Positions 35,397 to 44,254 are shown, counted from the stretch's first letter. The stretch: DNA of 64,000 bases from Streptomyces sp. LBL (GCF_029893585.1 NZ_JARXYX010000044.1:1-64000), one strand, 5' to 3'. The notes: generated from the letters alone by a model not told the origin. Numbers and translations are program-made.

Positions 35397-36647
35397 TCAG
35401 ATCACTCCGTTCGACTTGAGCAGGCGCAGCTCCTCGCCGCCGAGACCGAGCTCGCCGACGTACACCTCTTCGTTGTGCTCGCCCAGCAGCGGTGAACTGG
35501 TCACGTCCACGGGGGAGTCGGAGAGCTTGAGCGGGCTGCCCACGGTCTTGAACTCGCCCCGCTCGGGGTGTGGCACGGTGACGACCATCTCGTTGGCGAC
35601 CAGCGACCGGTCCTCGATGATCTCCTTGGTGGACAGGATCGGCCCGCACGGGATGTTGTGCGCGTTGAGCTTCTCCAGCACCTCCCACTTCGGGAGCGTG
35701 GCGGACCACTCCTCGATCAGCTGGAACATCTTGCCCAGCTTGGGCAGCCGGGCCTCCGGGGCCGCCCACTCGGGGTCGCCGGCCAGCTCGGGCCGGCCGA
35801 TGAGCTCGCTGAGCGGCTGCCAGCCGACGGGCTGCACGATGACGTACACGTAGTCGTTGGGTCCGCCCGGCGCGCACTTGACCGCCCAGCCGGGCTGCCC
35901 GCCGCCGGACGCGTTCCCGGACCGGGGAACCTCGTCGCCGAAGTCGTCGTTGGGATATTCAGCGAGCGGGCCGTGTGCCAGGCGCTGCTGGTCGCGCAAC
36001 TTCACCCGGCAGAGGTTGAGCACAGCGTGCTGCATGGCCACATTGACCCGCTGACCGCGCCCTGTGTTCTCCCGCTGGTACAGCGCCGCGAGAATCCCCG
36101 CCACGGCGTGGACGCCCGTGCCCGAGTCCCCGATCTGGGCCCCCGTCGCCAGCGGCGGCCCGTCCTCGAAACCGGTGGTCGCCATCGACCCGCCCATGGC
36201 CTGAGCGACGACCTCGTACGCCTTGAAGTTGGTGTACGGGCCGTCCCCGAACCCCTTGATGGAGGCATAGACGATCCGCGGATTGATCTCCTGGATGCGG
36301 TCCCAGGTGAAGCCCATACGGTCGACCGCGCCCGGCCCGAAGTTCTCGACCATGACGTCGGAGCGCCGGATCAGCTCGGTGAGGATCTCCTTGCCGCGCT
36401 CGGTCTTGGTGTTGAGGGTGATGCTCCGCTTGTTGCAGTTGAGCATCGTGAAGTAGAGGGAGTCGACGTCCGGGAGGTCGCGCAGTTGCTTGCGCGTGAT
36501 GTCACCGGTCGGCGCTTCCAGCTTCACGACGTCCGCGCCGAGCCAGGCGAGGAGTTGGGTCGCGGAGGGCCCGGACTGGACGTGCGTCATGTCGAGGACG
36601 CGGATGCCTTCAAGAGCCTTGGGCGGTGTTGCCGTCGTGCCGGTCAT
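35397..36647 (-). CDS. frc: Formyl-CoA:oxalate CoA-transferase
   Basis: A 416-residue class III CoA-transferase. ATG 36647 is chosen over the in-frame GTG 36656 because GAGGTGG is five bases upstream. Strong resemblance to the Oxalobacter enzyme: LDMTHVQSGPSATQLLAWLG near the start; the catalytic Asp in GAQIGDSGTGVHA (D174, equal to Asp169 there); VNVAMQHAVLNLCRVKLRDQ, QRLAHGPLAEYP; the glycine loop RSGNASGGGQPGWAVKC; and the tail SSPLLGEHNEEVYVGELGLG. It transfers CoA from formyl-CoA to oxalate, giving oxalyl-CoA for the decarboxylase encoded 10 nt upstream. Confidence 0.92.
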   Translation of the reverse strand: MTGTTATPPKALEGIRVLDMTHVQSGPSATQLLAWLGADVVKLEAPTGDITRKQLRDLPDVDSLYFTMLNCNKRSITLNTKTERGKEILTELIRRSDVMVENFGPGAVDRMGFTWDRIQEINPRIVYASIKGFGDGPYTNFKAYEVVAQAMGGSMATTGFEDGPPLATGAQIGDSGTGVHAVAGILAALYQRENTGRGQRVNVAMQHAVLNLCRVKLRDQQRLAHGPLAEYPNDDFGDEVPRSGNASGGGQPGWAVKCAPGGPNDYVYVIVQPVGWQPLSELIGRPELAGDPEWAAPEARLPKLGKMFQLIEEWSATLPKWEVLEKLNAHNIPCGPILSTKEIIEDRSLVANEMVVTVPHPERGEFKTVGSPLKLSDSPVDVTSSPLLGEHNEEVYVGELGLGGEELRLLKSNGVI

Positions 36648-36657
36648 GGCGGCCACC

Positions 36658-38355
36658 TCACTTGTACATGGTCTGGTTCATGGTTCCGGGGGCGTACGCG
36701 TCCGGGTCGACCCAGACGTTGATCAGCGACGGTTTGCCCGACTCACGGGCGCGCTGCAGCGCCGGGCCGATGTCGGCGGGATCCCGGACCTCCTCGCCGT
36801 AACCGCCGAGCATCTGGGCGAACTTGTCGTAGTGGACGTCGCCGAGGGTGTTGCCGACCCGCTGGCGCTCCTGGCCGTACTTCTGGGCCTGGCCGTAGCG
36901 GATCTGGTTCATGGAGGAGTTGTTGCCGACGATGCCGACGAAGGGGAGGTCGTAGCGGACGAGGGTCTCGAAGTCCCAGCCGGTGAGGGAGAAGGCGCCG
37001 TCGCCGAAGAGGGCCACCACCTCCTTGTCGGGCCGCGCCTGCTTGGCCGCGAGCACGAAGGGGACGCCGACGCCGAGGGTGCCGAGCGGGCCCGGGTCCA
37101 TCCAGTGGCCCGGCGACTTGGGCTGCACGACCTGACCGGAGAAGGTGACGATGTCGCCGCCGTCGCCGATGTAGATGGAGTCCTCGGTGAGGAAGTCGTT
37201 GATCTCGCTGACCAGGCGGTACGGGTGGATGGGCGAGGCGTCGGACTTCAGACTGGGCAGCCGCTTCTCGATGGCGGTCTGCTCGGCGGCCCGCAGCTCG
37301 TCCAGCCACTCCTTGCGCCGGGACGCGCCCCCATTGCCGTATCCATGAAAAGCGAGCCCGGAGGCGGCCTCGGTCACCGACTTCAGCACCAGTCCGGCGT
37401 CGCCGACGATCCCGAGGTCGATGTCCCGGTTCTTGCCGACCGTGCGGTAGTCGAGGTCGATCTGCACGACGGTCGCGTCCGGGGAGAGCCGCTTGCCGTA
37501 GCCCATGCGGAAGTCGAAGGGCGTACCGACGATGACGATGACGTCGGCGTTGGAGAAGGCATAGCGGCGTGACAGCTGGAAGTGGTGCGGGTCGCCGGGC
37601 GGCAGGGTGCCGCGGCCCGCGCCGTTCATGTACGCGGGGATGTTGAGGGTGCGGACGAGGTCGATGGCCGCCTCGGTGCCCCGGGTCGTCCACACCTGGC
37701 TGCCCAGCAGGATGGCCGGTTTCTCCGCGTGCACCAGCAGATCGGCGAGCTTCTCGATGGCCTCGGGATCGCCGGCCGAGCGGGTGGAGGCGCGGTAGGC
37801 GCCGGGCTTCGGCACGCGTGCCCTGTCCACCGGCACCTTGGCGTCGAGGACGTCGCGCGGGATCTCCAGGAAGGAGGGGCCGGGCGCGCCGTGGTAGCAC
37901 TCGCGGAACGCCATCGACACCATGTCCGCCGCGCGGGCCGTGTCCGGCACGGCTGCCGCGAACTTGGTGATCGGGGTCATCATGTCGACGTGCGGGAGGT
38001 CCTGCAGGGACCCCATCTTGTGCTGGGTGAGGGCCCCCTGACCGCCGATCAGCAACATCGGGGACTCCGCGCGGAAGGCGTTGGCGACACCGGTGACGGC
38101 GTCGGTCGTACCGGGACCCGCGGTGACGACCGCGCAGCCGGGCCTGCCGGTGAGCCGCGCGTAACCGTCGGCGGCGTGGGCGGCCACCTGTTCGTGCCGG
38201 ACGTCGACGACTTCTATGCCCTCGTCGACGCAGCCGTCGTAGATGTCGATGATGTGGCCGCCGCACAGGGTGTAGATGCGGTCGACCCCCTCGGCCTTCA
38301 GCGCCTTGGCTACGAGATGACCACCGGAAATGACGTCCTGGGTGTCGTCGGGCAT
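36658..38355 (-). CDS. Thiamine-diphosphate enzyme, probable oxalyl-CoA decarboxylase
   Basis: A 565-residue ThDP-dependent enzyme of the acetolactate-synthase/oxalyl-CoA-decarboxylase fold. Start ATG 38355 (MPDDTQDVISGG) follows GGGACAGGA; the open frame extends further but into promoter sequence. The catalytic Glu is E55 in VDVRHEQVAAHAADGYARLT. The middle domain is AEKPAILLGSQVW. The ThDP motif is GDGAFSLTGWDFETL through IVGNN. Sequence alone resembles acetolactate synthases as much as Oxc; the oxalate role rests on the adjoining frc and OFA transporter. If so, it converts oxalyl-CoA to formyl-CoA and CO2. First gene of the minus-strand operon. Confidence 0.8.
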   Translation of the reverse strand: MPDDTQDVISGGHLVAKALKAEGVDRIYTLCGGHIIDIYDGCVDEGIEVVDVRHEQVAAHAADGYARLTGRPGCAVVTAGPGTTDAVTGVANAFRAESPMLLIGGQGALTQHKMGSLQDLPHVDMMTPITKFAAAVPDTARAADMVSMAFRECYHGAPGPSFLEIPRDVLDAKVPVDRARVPKPGAYRASTRSAGDPEAIEKLADLLVHAEKPAILLGSQVWTTRGTEAAIDLVRTLNIPAYMNGAGRGTLPPGDPHHFQLSRRYAFSNADVIVIVGTPFDFRMGYGKRLSPDATVVQIDLDYRTVGKNRDIDLGIVGDAGLVLKSVTEAASGLAFHGYGNGGASRRKEWLDELRAAEQTAIEKRLPSLKSDASPIHPYRLVSEINDFLTEDSIYIGDGGDIVTFSGQVVQPKSPGHWMDPGPLGTLGVGVPFVLAAKQARPDKEVVALFGDGAFSLTGWDFETLVRYDLPFVGIVGNNSSMNQIRYGQAQKYGQERQRVGNTLGDVHYDKFAQMLGGYGEEVRDPADIGPALQRARESGKPSLINVWVDPDAYAPGTMNQTMYK

Positions 38356-38404
38356 GGGGAAGTCCTGTCCCTTCGTAGGGGTGGAGCTCTCTCGCGGTAC
38401 ATTG

Positions 38405-38428
38405 CATACAGTCGACGAATACTGTATG
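38405..38428. promoter_or_regulatory. Candidate GntR-type operator of the oxalate operon
   Basis: CATACAGT and ACTGTATG form perfect 8-bp arms with an 8-nt spacer, 50 nt upstream of the oxalyl-CoA decarboxylase-type start and within its likely promoter. The A/T-rich ATACAG-type half-sites resemble sites of FCD/GntR regulators. No such regulator gene is inside the window. Confidence 0.5.
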
Positions 38429-38529
38429 AAGCTTGTTATCCCGCATCCGGTGGGTGGTGTCCAGGGGGCGTACGGCACTTTCGGTCATCGGAGTTCGGCC
38501 TCGCGATGACGTCACAGACGGGAGCCGCA

Positions 38530-38694
38530 ATGGGCCTGTACGAACATCAGGCAAGGGGACTGTTCGAGGAGCACGGCCTCCTGGTGCCGAGGGCCGAGGG
38601 TCGAAGTCACCGACTCGCCCGGGGAGAGTCCGCGCGAGGAGATGGCCCGACTGGTGCTCGCCCGGTTGGAGGCGCAGCCTTTCGTCACTCATAG
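38530..38694 (+). pseudogene. Truncated succinyl-CoA ligase beta subunit (sucC) start
   Basis: ATG 38530 has a good ribosome site (GGGAG). It encodes MGLYEHQARGLFEEHGLLVP then RAE, the classic N-terminus of SucC. After about 25 codons the frame shifts: the expected EVTDSPGE is readable in another frame at about 38607-38630. Nothing of the ATP-grasp domain follows, and the next gene starts 100 nt later. It is a leftover of a CoA ligase that once diverged from the oxalate operon. Confidence 0.6.
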
Positions 38695-38793
38695 TTGAGA
38701 TGAAGTTACTTTCAGCAGTCGCGGCACCTCGCCGGCGTCCTCCGTAGCCACGTACGACCGCCGCCGAACGTGCACCGAGAGCGGAGAACCCTG

Positions 38794-40335
38794 ATGGTCG
38801 CCACCCTCACCCTCAAATCAGGCACGTCCTGGACCGACGCCTGGCAACGCTGCCTCGCCGTCGCCCCCGAGGCGTTCCGCGACGACCGCACCCTCAACCT
38901 CTGGGGAGCCGTCTGGCGAGCCGACGGCAGGGCCCTGCCCGCCACCAGCCCCGTCGACGGCAGCCCGATCGCCGGCCCGCCGCGCCTGGACCGCGACACC
39001 GCCCACCAGGCCGTCCGCGCCTCACTCGATCAGCACCGCGCCTGGCGGCACACGCCCCTCGACGAGCGCCGCGCCCGCGTCGCCGCCACCCTCGACCGCC
39101 TCACCGACCACCGTGAACTGCTCGCGCTGCTGCTCGTGTGGGAGATCGGCAAGCCCTGGCGGCTCGCACAGGCGGACGTCGACCGGGCCATCGACGGGGT
39201 GCGCTGGTACGTCGACGGCATCGACCCCATGCTGGACGGTCGGGCCCCGCTGGACGGGCCGGTGTCCAACATCGCCAGCTGGAACTACCCGATGAGCGTG
39301 CTCGTTCACGCAGTGCTGGTACAGGCACTGGCAGGCAACGCGGTCATCGCCAAAACCCCGACCGACGGCGGTGTCGCCTGTCTGACCCTGGCCTGTGCGC
39401 TCGCCGCCCGCGAGGGGATCCCTGTCACCCTGGTCAGCGGCAGCGGCGGCGAGCTGTCCCAGGCGCTGGTGCGCGCGCCCGAGATCGGCTGCGTCTCCTT
39501 CGTCGGGGGCCGCGACACCGGCGCCGCGGTGGCCACGGCCGTCGCCGACCTCGGCAAGCGGCATGTACTCGAACAGGAGGGACTCAACACCTGGGGCATC
39601 TGGAACTACACGGACTGGGACGCGCTCACCACGGTCGTGCCCAAGCTCTTCGACTACGGCAAGCAGCGGTGCACGGCCTACCCGCGCTTCGTCGTCCAGC
39701 GACAGCTGTTCGACGAGTTCCTCGCCGCCTACCTCCCGCCCGTCCGCGCCCTGCGCGTCGGCCACCCGCTCGCCGTCGAGAAGCCGGCCGACCCGTACCC
39801 GGAGCTGGACTTCGGGCCGGTGATCAACGCGACCAAGGCCAAGGAACTGCACGACCAGGTCGCCGAGGCAGTGGAGCGCGGCGCCGTACCGCTGCACCGT
39901 GGCAAGCAGGCCGACGCCCGCTACCTGCCCGGCCAGGACACATCGGCGTACGTCCAGCCGGTCACGCTCCTCAACCCGCCGCCGTCCTCCCCGCTGCACC
40001 ACGCGGAACCCTTCGGCCCGGTCGACACCATCGTCCTGGTCGACACGGAGGCGGAGCTGCTGGCCGCGATGAACGCGTCCAACGGAGCGCTGGTGGCCAC
40101 GTTGTCCACGGACGACCGGGCGACCTTCGACCGGCTGGCCCCGCAGATCCGCGCGTTCAAGGTCGGCCACGGCACGCCGCGTTCGCGGGGCGACCGCGAC
40201 GAACTGTTCGGCGGGTTCGGGGCGTCCTGGCGCGGCGCGTTCGTCGGCGGCGAGTTGCTGGTGCGTGCCGTGACACGAGGGCCGGTCGGAGAGCGGCTGC
40301 CCGGAAACTTCCCGGACTACCACCTCATGCCGTGA
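38794..40335 (+). CDS. Aldehyde dehydrogenase family protein
   Basis: About 513 residues from ATG 38794 (GGAG nearby); a GTG at 38770 would add eight. NAD(P)-dependent ALDH fold. The N-terminal region is unusual. WEIGKPWRLAQADVDRAIDG, then NIASWNYPMSVLVHAVLVQA (the PxNxP-type strand) and the nucleotide loop VSFVGGRDTGAAVAT follow. The active-site Glu segment reads LEQEGLN instead of the usual LELGGK. The nucleophile C293 is in YGKQRCTAYPRFVV, and the C-terminal HHAEPFGPVDTIV matches the family. It diverges from the oxalate operon and could handle glyoxylate or another aldehyde or acyl-CoA linked to it; this is inference from position. Confidence 0.83.
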   Translation: MVATLTLKSGTSWTDAWQRCLAVAPEAFRDDRTLNLWGAVWRADGRALPATSPVDGSPIAGPPRLDRDTAHQAVRASLDQHRAWRHTPLDERRARVAATLDRLTDHRELLALLLVWEIGKPWRLAQADVDRAIDGVRWYVDGIDPMLDGRAPLDGPVSNIASWNYPMSVLVHAVLVQALAGNAVIAKTPTDGGVACLTLACALAAREGIPVTLVSGSGGELSQALVRAPEIGCVSFVGGRDTGAAVATAVADLGKRHVLEQEGLNTWGIWNYTDWDALTTVVPKLFDYGKQRCTAYPRFVVQRQLFDEFLAAYLPPVRALRVGHPLAVEKPADPYPELDFGPVINATKAKELHDQVAEAVERGAVPLHRGKQADARYLPGQDTSAYVQPVTLLNPPPSSPLHHAEPFGPVDTIVLVDTEAELLAAMNASNGALVATLSTDDRATFDRLAPQIRAFKVGHGTPRSRGDRDELFGGFGASWRGAFVGGELLVRAVTRGPVGERLPGNFPDYHLMP

Positions 40336-40359
40336 GGGGGGACGTACGAGCGGGGCGCG

Positions 40360-40745
40360 TCAGCCGATCCCCTGTCGGTCCGGCCGCAGCGCGAACGTCC
40401 GGTCCGCGGCCGCCGGGGTACCGCGCGCGACGGCCTGCGCGAGCAGCGTCCGGTGGCGGAGCAGGGGGCCCGCCGCTCCTCCGGAGCCAGCAGGGCGAGA
40501 TCGTCGAGCCCGATCAGCAGCCGCCGGCTGACCTGCGGACTTCCCACCGCACAGCCTCGCACCTCGGTGAACCCCAGATCCACCAGATCGGTCCACGCCG
40601 GCACCCGCTGCACGAGCCGCACCGCGCCCCGCCGGTCCCGGTACGGTGCCGCGTCCAGCGGGCGCCGGGACACCGCGGCGAGAAACTGCACGATCTGGTC
40701 CAGCGCGTGCACGGCGGTCGTCGGATCGTTGACCGCGGGGGGCCC
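40360..40745 (-). pseudogene. DUF2254 membrane protein, C-terminal remnant
   Basis: The minus strand reads PAVNDPTTAVHALDQIVQFL, AAVSRRPLDAAPYRD, VQRVPAWTDLVDLGFTEVRG and SPQVSRRLLIGLDDLALLAP. After a frame change near 40478 it reads LLRHRTLLAQAVARGTPAAA to a stop at 40360. This is the cytoplasmic tail of DUF2254 proteins. The membrane part is missing above 40745 and a frameshift is present, so it is a relic next to the tRNA gene. Confidence 0.65.
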
Positions 40746-40930
40746 TGAGCCCCGCGGCCGGGCCGTGCGTAGCCATCCAGTCGCTCATGGTGAGACCTTG
40801 GGGTCACCCCCGCCGCCCGTCCGGGAACGCCGCTCGGGCGACGGAAACGCAGGTGAAAGGCACTCCGAAAGCTTGGTATTGTTGTCCATGTCGCCGCACG
40901 GAACACCTCCGTCAAGGCGACGGACACCTC

Positions 40931-41015
40931 GTCCGGGTGGCGGAATGGCAGACGCGCTAGCTTGAGGTGCTAGTGCCCTTTATCGGGCGTGGGGGTTCAA
41001 GTCCCCCCTCGGACA
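40931..41015 (+). tRNA. tRNA-Leu(GAG)
   Basis: An 85-nt class II tRNA. Acceptor GTCCGGG pairs with CTCGGAC (one G-T), the D arm contains GGCGGAATGGCAGAC, and the anticodon stem CTAGC/GCTAG encloses TTGAGGT, giving anticodon GAG (Leu CUC/CUU). There is a long variable arm (TGCCCTTTATCGGGCGT) and a T arm GGGGGTTCAAGTCCCCC. The CCA end is not fully encoded. Gene remnants lie on both sides, as often seen where tRNA genes serve as integration sites. Confidence 0.96.
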
Positions 41016-41082
41016 CCGACTGGTAGCCCACGGGTTGCCGCGAAGTTCTGGTTGAAATTCTAGGCGTCGTAGGAGATCCCCC

Positions 41083-41247
41083 GGCTGGTACCTCGTGGCC
41101 ACCGACGACCGCAACATCCCCCCGGCCGCCGAGCGGTGGATGGCCGAACGGGCCGGCGCCCGCACCATCACGGTCCGCGCACCCCACGCGGTCGCCGTGA
41201 GCGACCCCGGCCCTGTCACCGATCTGATCTTGAGCGCTGCCCGCTGA
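41083..41247 (+). pseudogene. Alpha/beta hydrolase C-terminal remnant
   Basis: Starting 68 nt after the tRNA, the plus strand reads GWYLVATDDRNIPPAAERWM, AERAGARTITVRAPHAVAVS and DPGPVTDLILSAAR to a stop. This is the last 55 residues of a common actinomycete alpha/beta hydrolase, including the region of the catalytic His (APHAVAVS). The rest is gone. Confidence 0.65.
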
Positions 41248-41843
41248 ACGGACCGAGGCGGCGATCACCCACGTGAAGAACCGACCAACAGGGGCCCCTG
41301 CGGACGCGGTGCCGGCTCAGGACGGAGACCCGGTTGAACGCGTTGATGGTGATCGCCACCCATACGTGGCAGAACGCATCCGACCGCTTCGGCAGCCTGG
41401 ACGGCTGCGACGGCGACCGCCTTCCCGCGCCCGCCCTTCCGATGCCGACCCAGTGACCCCCGAAGTCCTGCAGTGGTTGGAGACCGTGCCGTCGACGTGA
41501 CCGCCCGCACCGTCGTCTTCTCCGGCGCCTGCCGGAACGTCCGGACTGCCGTACCGGTTCATACCGGCAGCCCACGGCTTCTGGCCTCGCGGCGTCTGTG
41601 GTCACTCTCAGCAGGACGGCACGACCCCCGTCATCGCGGGGACTCCAGGCGCCGGTGGTACGGCCTCGGACATGCTCATCTCGGACAGAGATGACTGACA
41701 TCCTGAACCATCGCCGTAGATGAGGAAGCACCCGAGGCGGCTCGGCGCTTGTCCCTGTGTGACGGCATCGAAGAAGCTGCCGGTCACCGCACAGCGCTTC
41801 CGCCCGAGCCGGCTTCCCGGCACAGTCCGTCAAGAAGGTGCAC
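41248..41843. other. Intergenic stretch, no convincing gene; operator-like palindrome at 41676-41694
   Basis: About 600 nt without a gene I can support. One minus-strand frame contains AITINAFNRVSVLSRHRVRR, perhaps a decayed transposase, but I cannot place it. TCATCTC-GGACA-GAGATGA (41676-41694) is a perfect 7-bp-arm palindrome 150 nt upstream of the MFS gene and may be a repressor site. Confidence 0.45.
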
Positions 41844-43088
41844 ATGTCCGCATCATCCGACGTCCAGAACCCGCGCCGGCCCACGACCACAAAGGCCCCG
41901 CACGGCGTGCCGGGTTGGCTGATCGCACTCCTGGCCGTCGCCTCCGGCATGACGGTCGCCAACCTCTACTACGCCCAGCCCCTGCTGTCCTCGCTGAGCG
42001 ACGTCTTCCACACCAGCACGGCCACCGCCGGCGCACTGATCACCCTCACCCAGGTCGGCTACGTGATCGGCATGCTCTTCCTGGTCCCGCTCGGCGACCG
42101 GTTGGAGAAGCGCAACCTGGTCACCGTCCTGCTGACGGTCACGACCCTCGCCCTCGTGGCGGCGGGACTCGCCACCAGCTTCCCCATGCTGCTGATCGCC
42201 TCCCTGGTCAGCGGCGCCACCTCGGTCGTCGCCCAGATCCTGGTGCCCTTTGCCGCCGGCCTCGCTCCCGACCACGCCAGGGGTCGTGTGGTCGGCCGGG
42301 TGATGAGCGGGCTGCTCACCGGCATCCTGCTCTCCCGCACTCTGAGCAGTCTGGTCTCCGACCTCGCCGGGTGGCGCGTGGTCTTCCTCGGCTCCGCCGC
42401 CCTGATGGCCGTGCTCGCGGTGGCCCTGTACGCGGCCCTGCCGCGGTCCGCGCCGACCACGACCATCCCGTACCACCACGTGCTGCGCTCCACCGTCCGG
42501 CTGGTACGCACGCACCCGGCGCTGCTGCGCCGTGGCCTCTACCAGGCGGCGATGTTCGGTGCCTTCAGCGCGTTCTGGACCACGGTCTCCTTCGTCCTGA
42601 CCGGTCCCCGATTCCACTACTCACCGATCGGGGTCGGTGTGTTCGCCCTCGTCGGCGCGGCCGGCGCGGCCATCGCACCGCTCGCCGGACACTGGGCCGA
42701 CCGGGGCCTCGCACGCCCCGTGACAGGTGTCGCCTTCGTGGTCGCCACCCTGGCCTTCGCGCTCGCCGGGTTCGGCGGACACAGCGTCGTACTGATCGCC
42801 CTGGCCGCGATCGTCATCGACATGGCCGTCCAGACCACCCTGATCCTGGGCCAGCACACTGTGTACCAACTCGACCCTGCCGCCCGCGCGCGCCTCAACA
42901 GTGCCTTCATCGCCATGTTCTTCGCCGGCGGTGCGGTCGGCTCCCAGCTCGGCTCCGTCGTCTACCACGCCGGAGGCTGGGCTCCCCTGACCGTCCTGGG
43001 CGCCGCCCTCCCCTTCAGCGCGCTTCTCTACTGGACCACCGAGCGACGCCGGCGTGCGGCGGCGAAGCAGGGCACAGCGAGCCGGTAA
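41844..43088 (+). CDS. Major facilitator superfamily exporter
   Basis: A 414-residue inner-membrane transporter with about 12 hydrophobic helices. ATG 41844 follows AAGAAGG; GTG 41838 is a weaker alternative. Features: VASGMTVANLYYAQPLLSSL at helix 1, the MFS loop motif LVPLGDRLEKRNLVT (G-D-R-x-x-R-type), ARGRVVGRVMSGLLTGILLS, and the second-half loop GHWADRGLARPVTG. Similar proteins (YajR/drug-efflux-like, DHA1) export small molecules or sugars. It is followed by a LysR regulator on the same strand. Confidence 0.88.
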   Translation: MSASSDVQNPRRPTTTKAPHGVPGWLIALLAVASGMTVANLYYAQPLLSSLSDVFHTSTATAGALITLTQVGYVIGMLFLVPLGDRLEKRNLVTVLLTVTTLALVAAGLATSFPMLLIASLVSGATSVVAQILVPFAAGLAPDHARGRVVGRVMSGLLTGILLSRTLSSLVSDLAGWRVVFLGSAALMAVLAVALYAALPRSAPTTTIPYHHVLRSTVRLVRTHPALLRRGLYQAAMFGAFSAFWTTVSFVLTGPRFHYSPIGVGVFALVGAAGAAIAPLAGHWADRGLARPVTGVAFVVATLAFALAGFGGHSVVLIALAAIVIDMAVQTTLILGQHTVYQLDPAARARLNSAFIAMFFAGGAVGSQLGSVVYHAGGWAPLTVLGAALPFSALLYWTTERRRRAAAKQGTASR

Positions 43089-43206
43089 CGGTGCGCACCA
43101 AGGGCGTCGGGTCGGGTCGGGTTGTGTCGAGGCGGAACCCGAGGGGTGGACTGCCCGGCAGAGCCGGCGAGTTCATCCGCGCCTGAGGAACGGCCTCGGC
43201 CTGCCG

Positions 43207-43254
43207 CCTCGGTGTACGCGAGCCTCGGTGTACGCGACCCCCGGTGTACGCGAG
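43207..43254. repeat. Three tandem 16-bp repeats upstream of the LysR gene
   Basis: CCTCGGTGTACGCGAG, CCTCGGTGTACGCGAC and CCCCGGTGTACGCGAG lie end to end in the spacer between the MFS and LysR genes. A 16-bp period is not helical, so cooperative binding on one DNA face is less obvious, but the conserved GGTGTACGCGA core suggests a protein site or a slippage repeat. Confidence 0.8.
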
Positions 43255-43381
43255 CGGGTACCTGGAGGTGCACAGGTCGGCGTCCGCACGACGCACGCCC
43301 TTCCGCGTACGATGCAGCGAAGATCGAAGATCGAAGACCGTCGCCTTCGCACCAGACGGAGCGTTGCCTGACCGGGAGCGG

Positions 43382-44254
43382 ATGATGGATCTGCGCCAGA
43401 TGGAGGTCGTCGTCTCGGTGGCCGACGCGGGTGGTTTCACGGCAGCGGCAAGGCGGCTGAACGTGGTCCAGTCCGCTGTGTCCAGCACGGTCCGCGCCCT
43501 CGAACGCGAACTGGGCGCCCCCTTGTTCGACCGCACCACGCATCGCGTCGCGCTCACCCCGGCCGGCGAGGCGTTCGTCCCCGCCGCACGCGCGGCACTC
43601 CGGGCCGCCGAACTGGCACGGGAGGCCGTCGATGCCGTACGGGGGCAGCTGCGCGGACGGGTGACGGTCGGCACGATGCAAGGGGTATGGGCGGGGCTCC
43701 ATCACGCCCTGGCCGCGCTGCGGGCGGAGCATCCGGGCGTGGTCGTACGGCTGCGGCAGGCGGCGGTCGCCGACATCCGGCAGGCTCTGCGCGAGGGCAC
43801 GGTGGACCTGGCCGTGGTGGCGCTCGACCGCCAGCAGCAGCGTGGGTTGACGACCCGGTTGCTGTCCCGAGAGGACATGGTGCTGGTGGCGTCGCCCGGG
43901 CGGTCGCTCGCCGGGGCGACGCCGAACGGCGAGGCCCATCTCGCCGACGTGGCCCGGCTGCCCCTGGTGGACTTCACACCCGGCTGGGCCATCCGCTACG
44001 AGGTCGACCGGGCCTTCCGGGCCGCGGGCGTCGATCGCGGCACGACGTTCGAGGTGAACGACATCGTCGCGGCGGCCGAACTGGTCCGCAACGACCTGGG
44101 CGTCTGCATCATGCCCAAGTCGATCGCGGACCGCTTCCCCGATCTGCCCCAGTACCGGTTCGGCCGGCACGCGCCGAGCTGGAAGATCATGGTGGTACGA
44201 CCTCCAGGCGAGGCGCCCCCGGCGGTCGCCGCGCTGCTGCGGCACATCGCCTGA
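43382..44254 (+). CDS. LysR-family transcriptional regulator
   Basis: A 290-residue DNA-binding protein. Start ATG 43382 (or 43385) lies after CGGGAGCGG; an in-frame upstream extension is not supported. The N-terminal helix-turn-helix is MDLRQMEVVVSVADAGGFTA, ARRLNVVQSAVSSTVRALER, ELGAPLFDRTTHRVALTPAG. A linker helix and a periplasmic-binding-like effector domain (about 90-290; VTVGTMQGVWAGLHHALAAL, GTVDLAVVALD, GWAIRYEVDRAFRAAG, DLGVCIMPKSIAD) follow. It probably controls the MFS exporter upstream in response to that exporter's substrate. Confidence 0.92.
   Translation: MMDLRQMEVVVSVADAGGFTAAARRLNVVQSAVSSTVRALERELGAPLFDRTTHRVALTPAGEAFVPAARAALRAAELAREAVDAVRGQLRGRVTVGTMQGVWAGLHHALAALRAEHPGVVVRLRQAAVADIRQALREGTVDLAVVALDRQQQRGLTTRLLSREDMVLVASPGRSLAGATPNGEAHLADVARLPLVDFTPGWAIRYEVDRAFRAAGVDRGTTFEVNDIVAAAELVRNDLGVCIMPKSIADRFPDLPQYRFGRHAPSWKIMVVRPPGEAPPAVAALLRHIA

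Noticed and set aside
32603..35419. A 938-codon plus-strand frame across the OFA transporter and CoA ligase genes
   Set aside because: It spans two well-supported minus-strand genes and has shadow-like Arg/His/Val composition.
36648..36656. GTG 36656 as the start of frc
   Set aside because: The ribosome site GAGGTGG overlaps that position and is correctly spaced for ATG 36647.
37582..38694. A 370-codon plus-strand frame opposite the oxalyl-CoA decarboxylase-type gene that runs into the sucC fragment
   Set aside because: Upstream of 38530 it is an antisense shadow; only the final part has recognisable SucC sequence with its own ribosome site.
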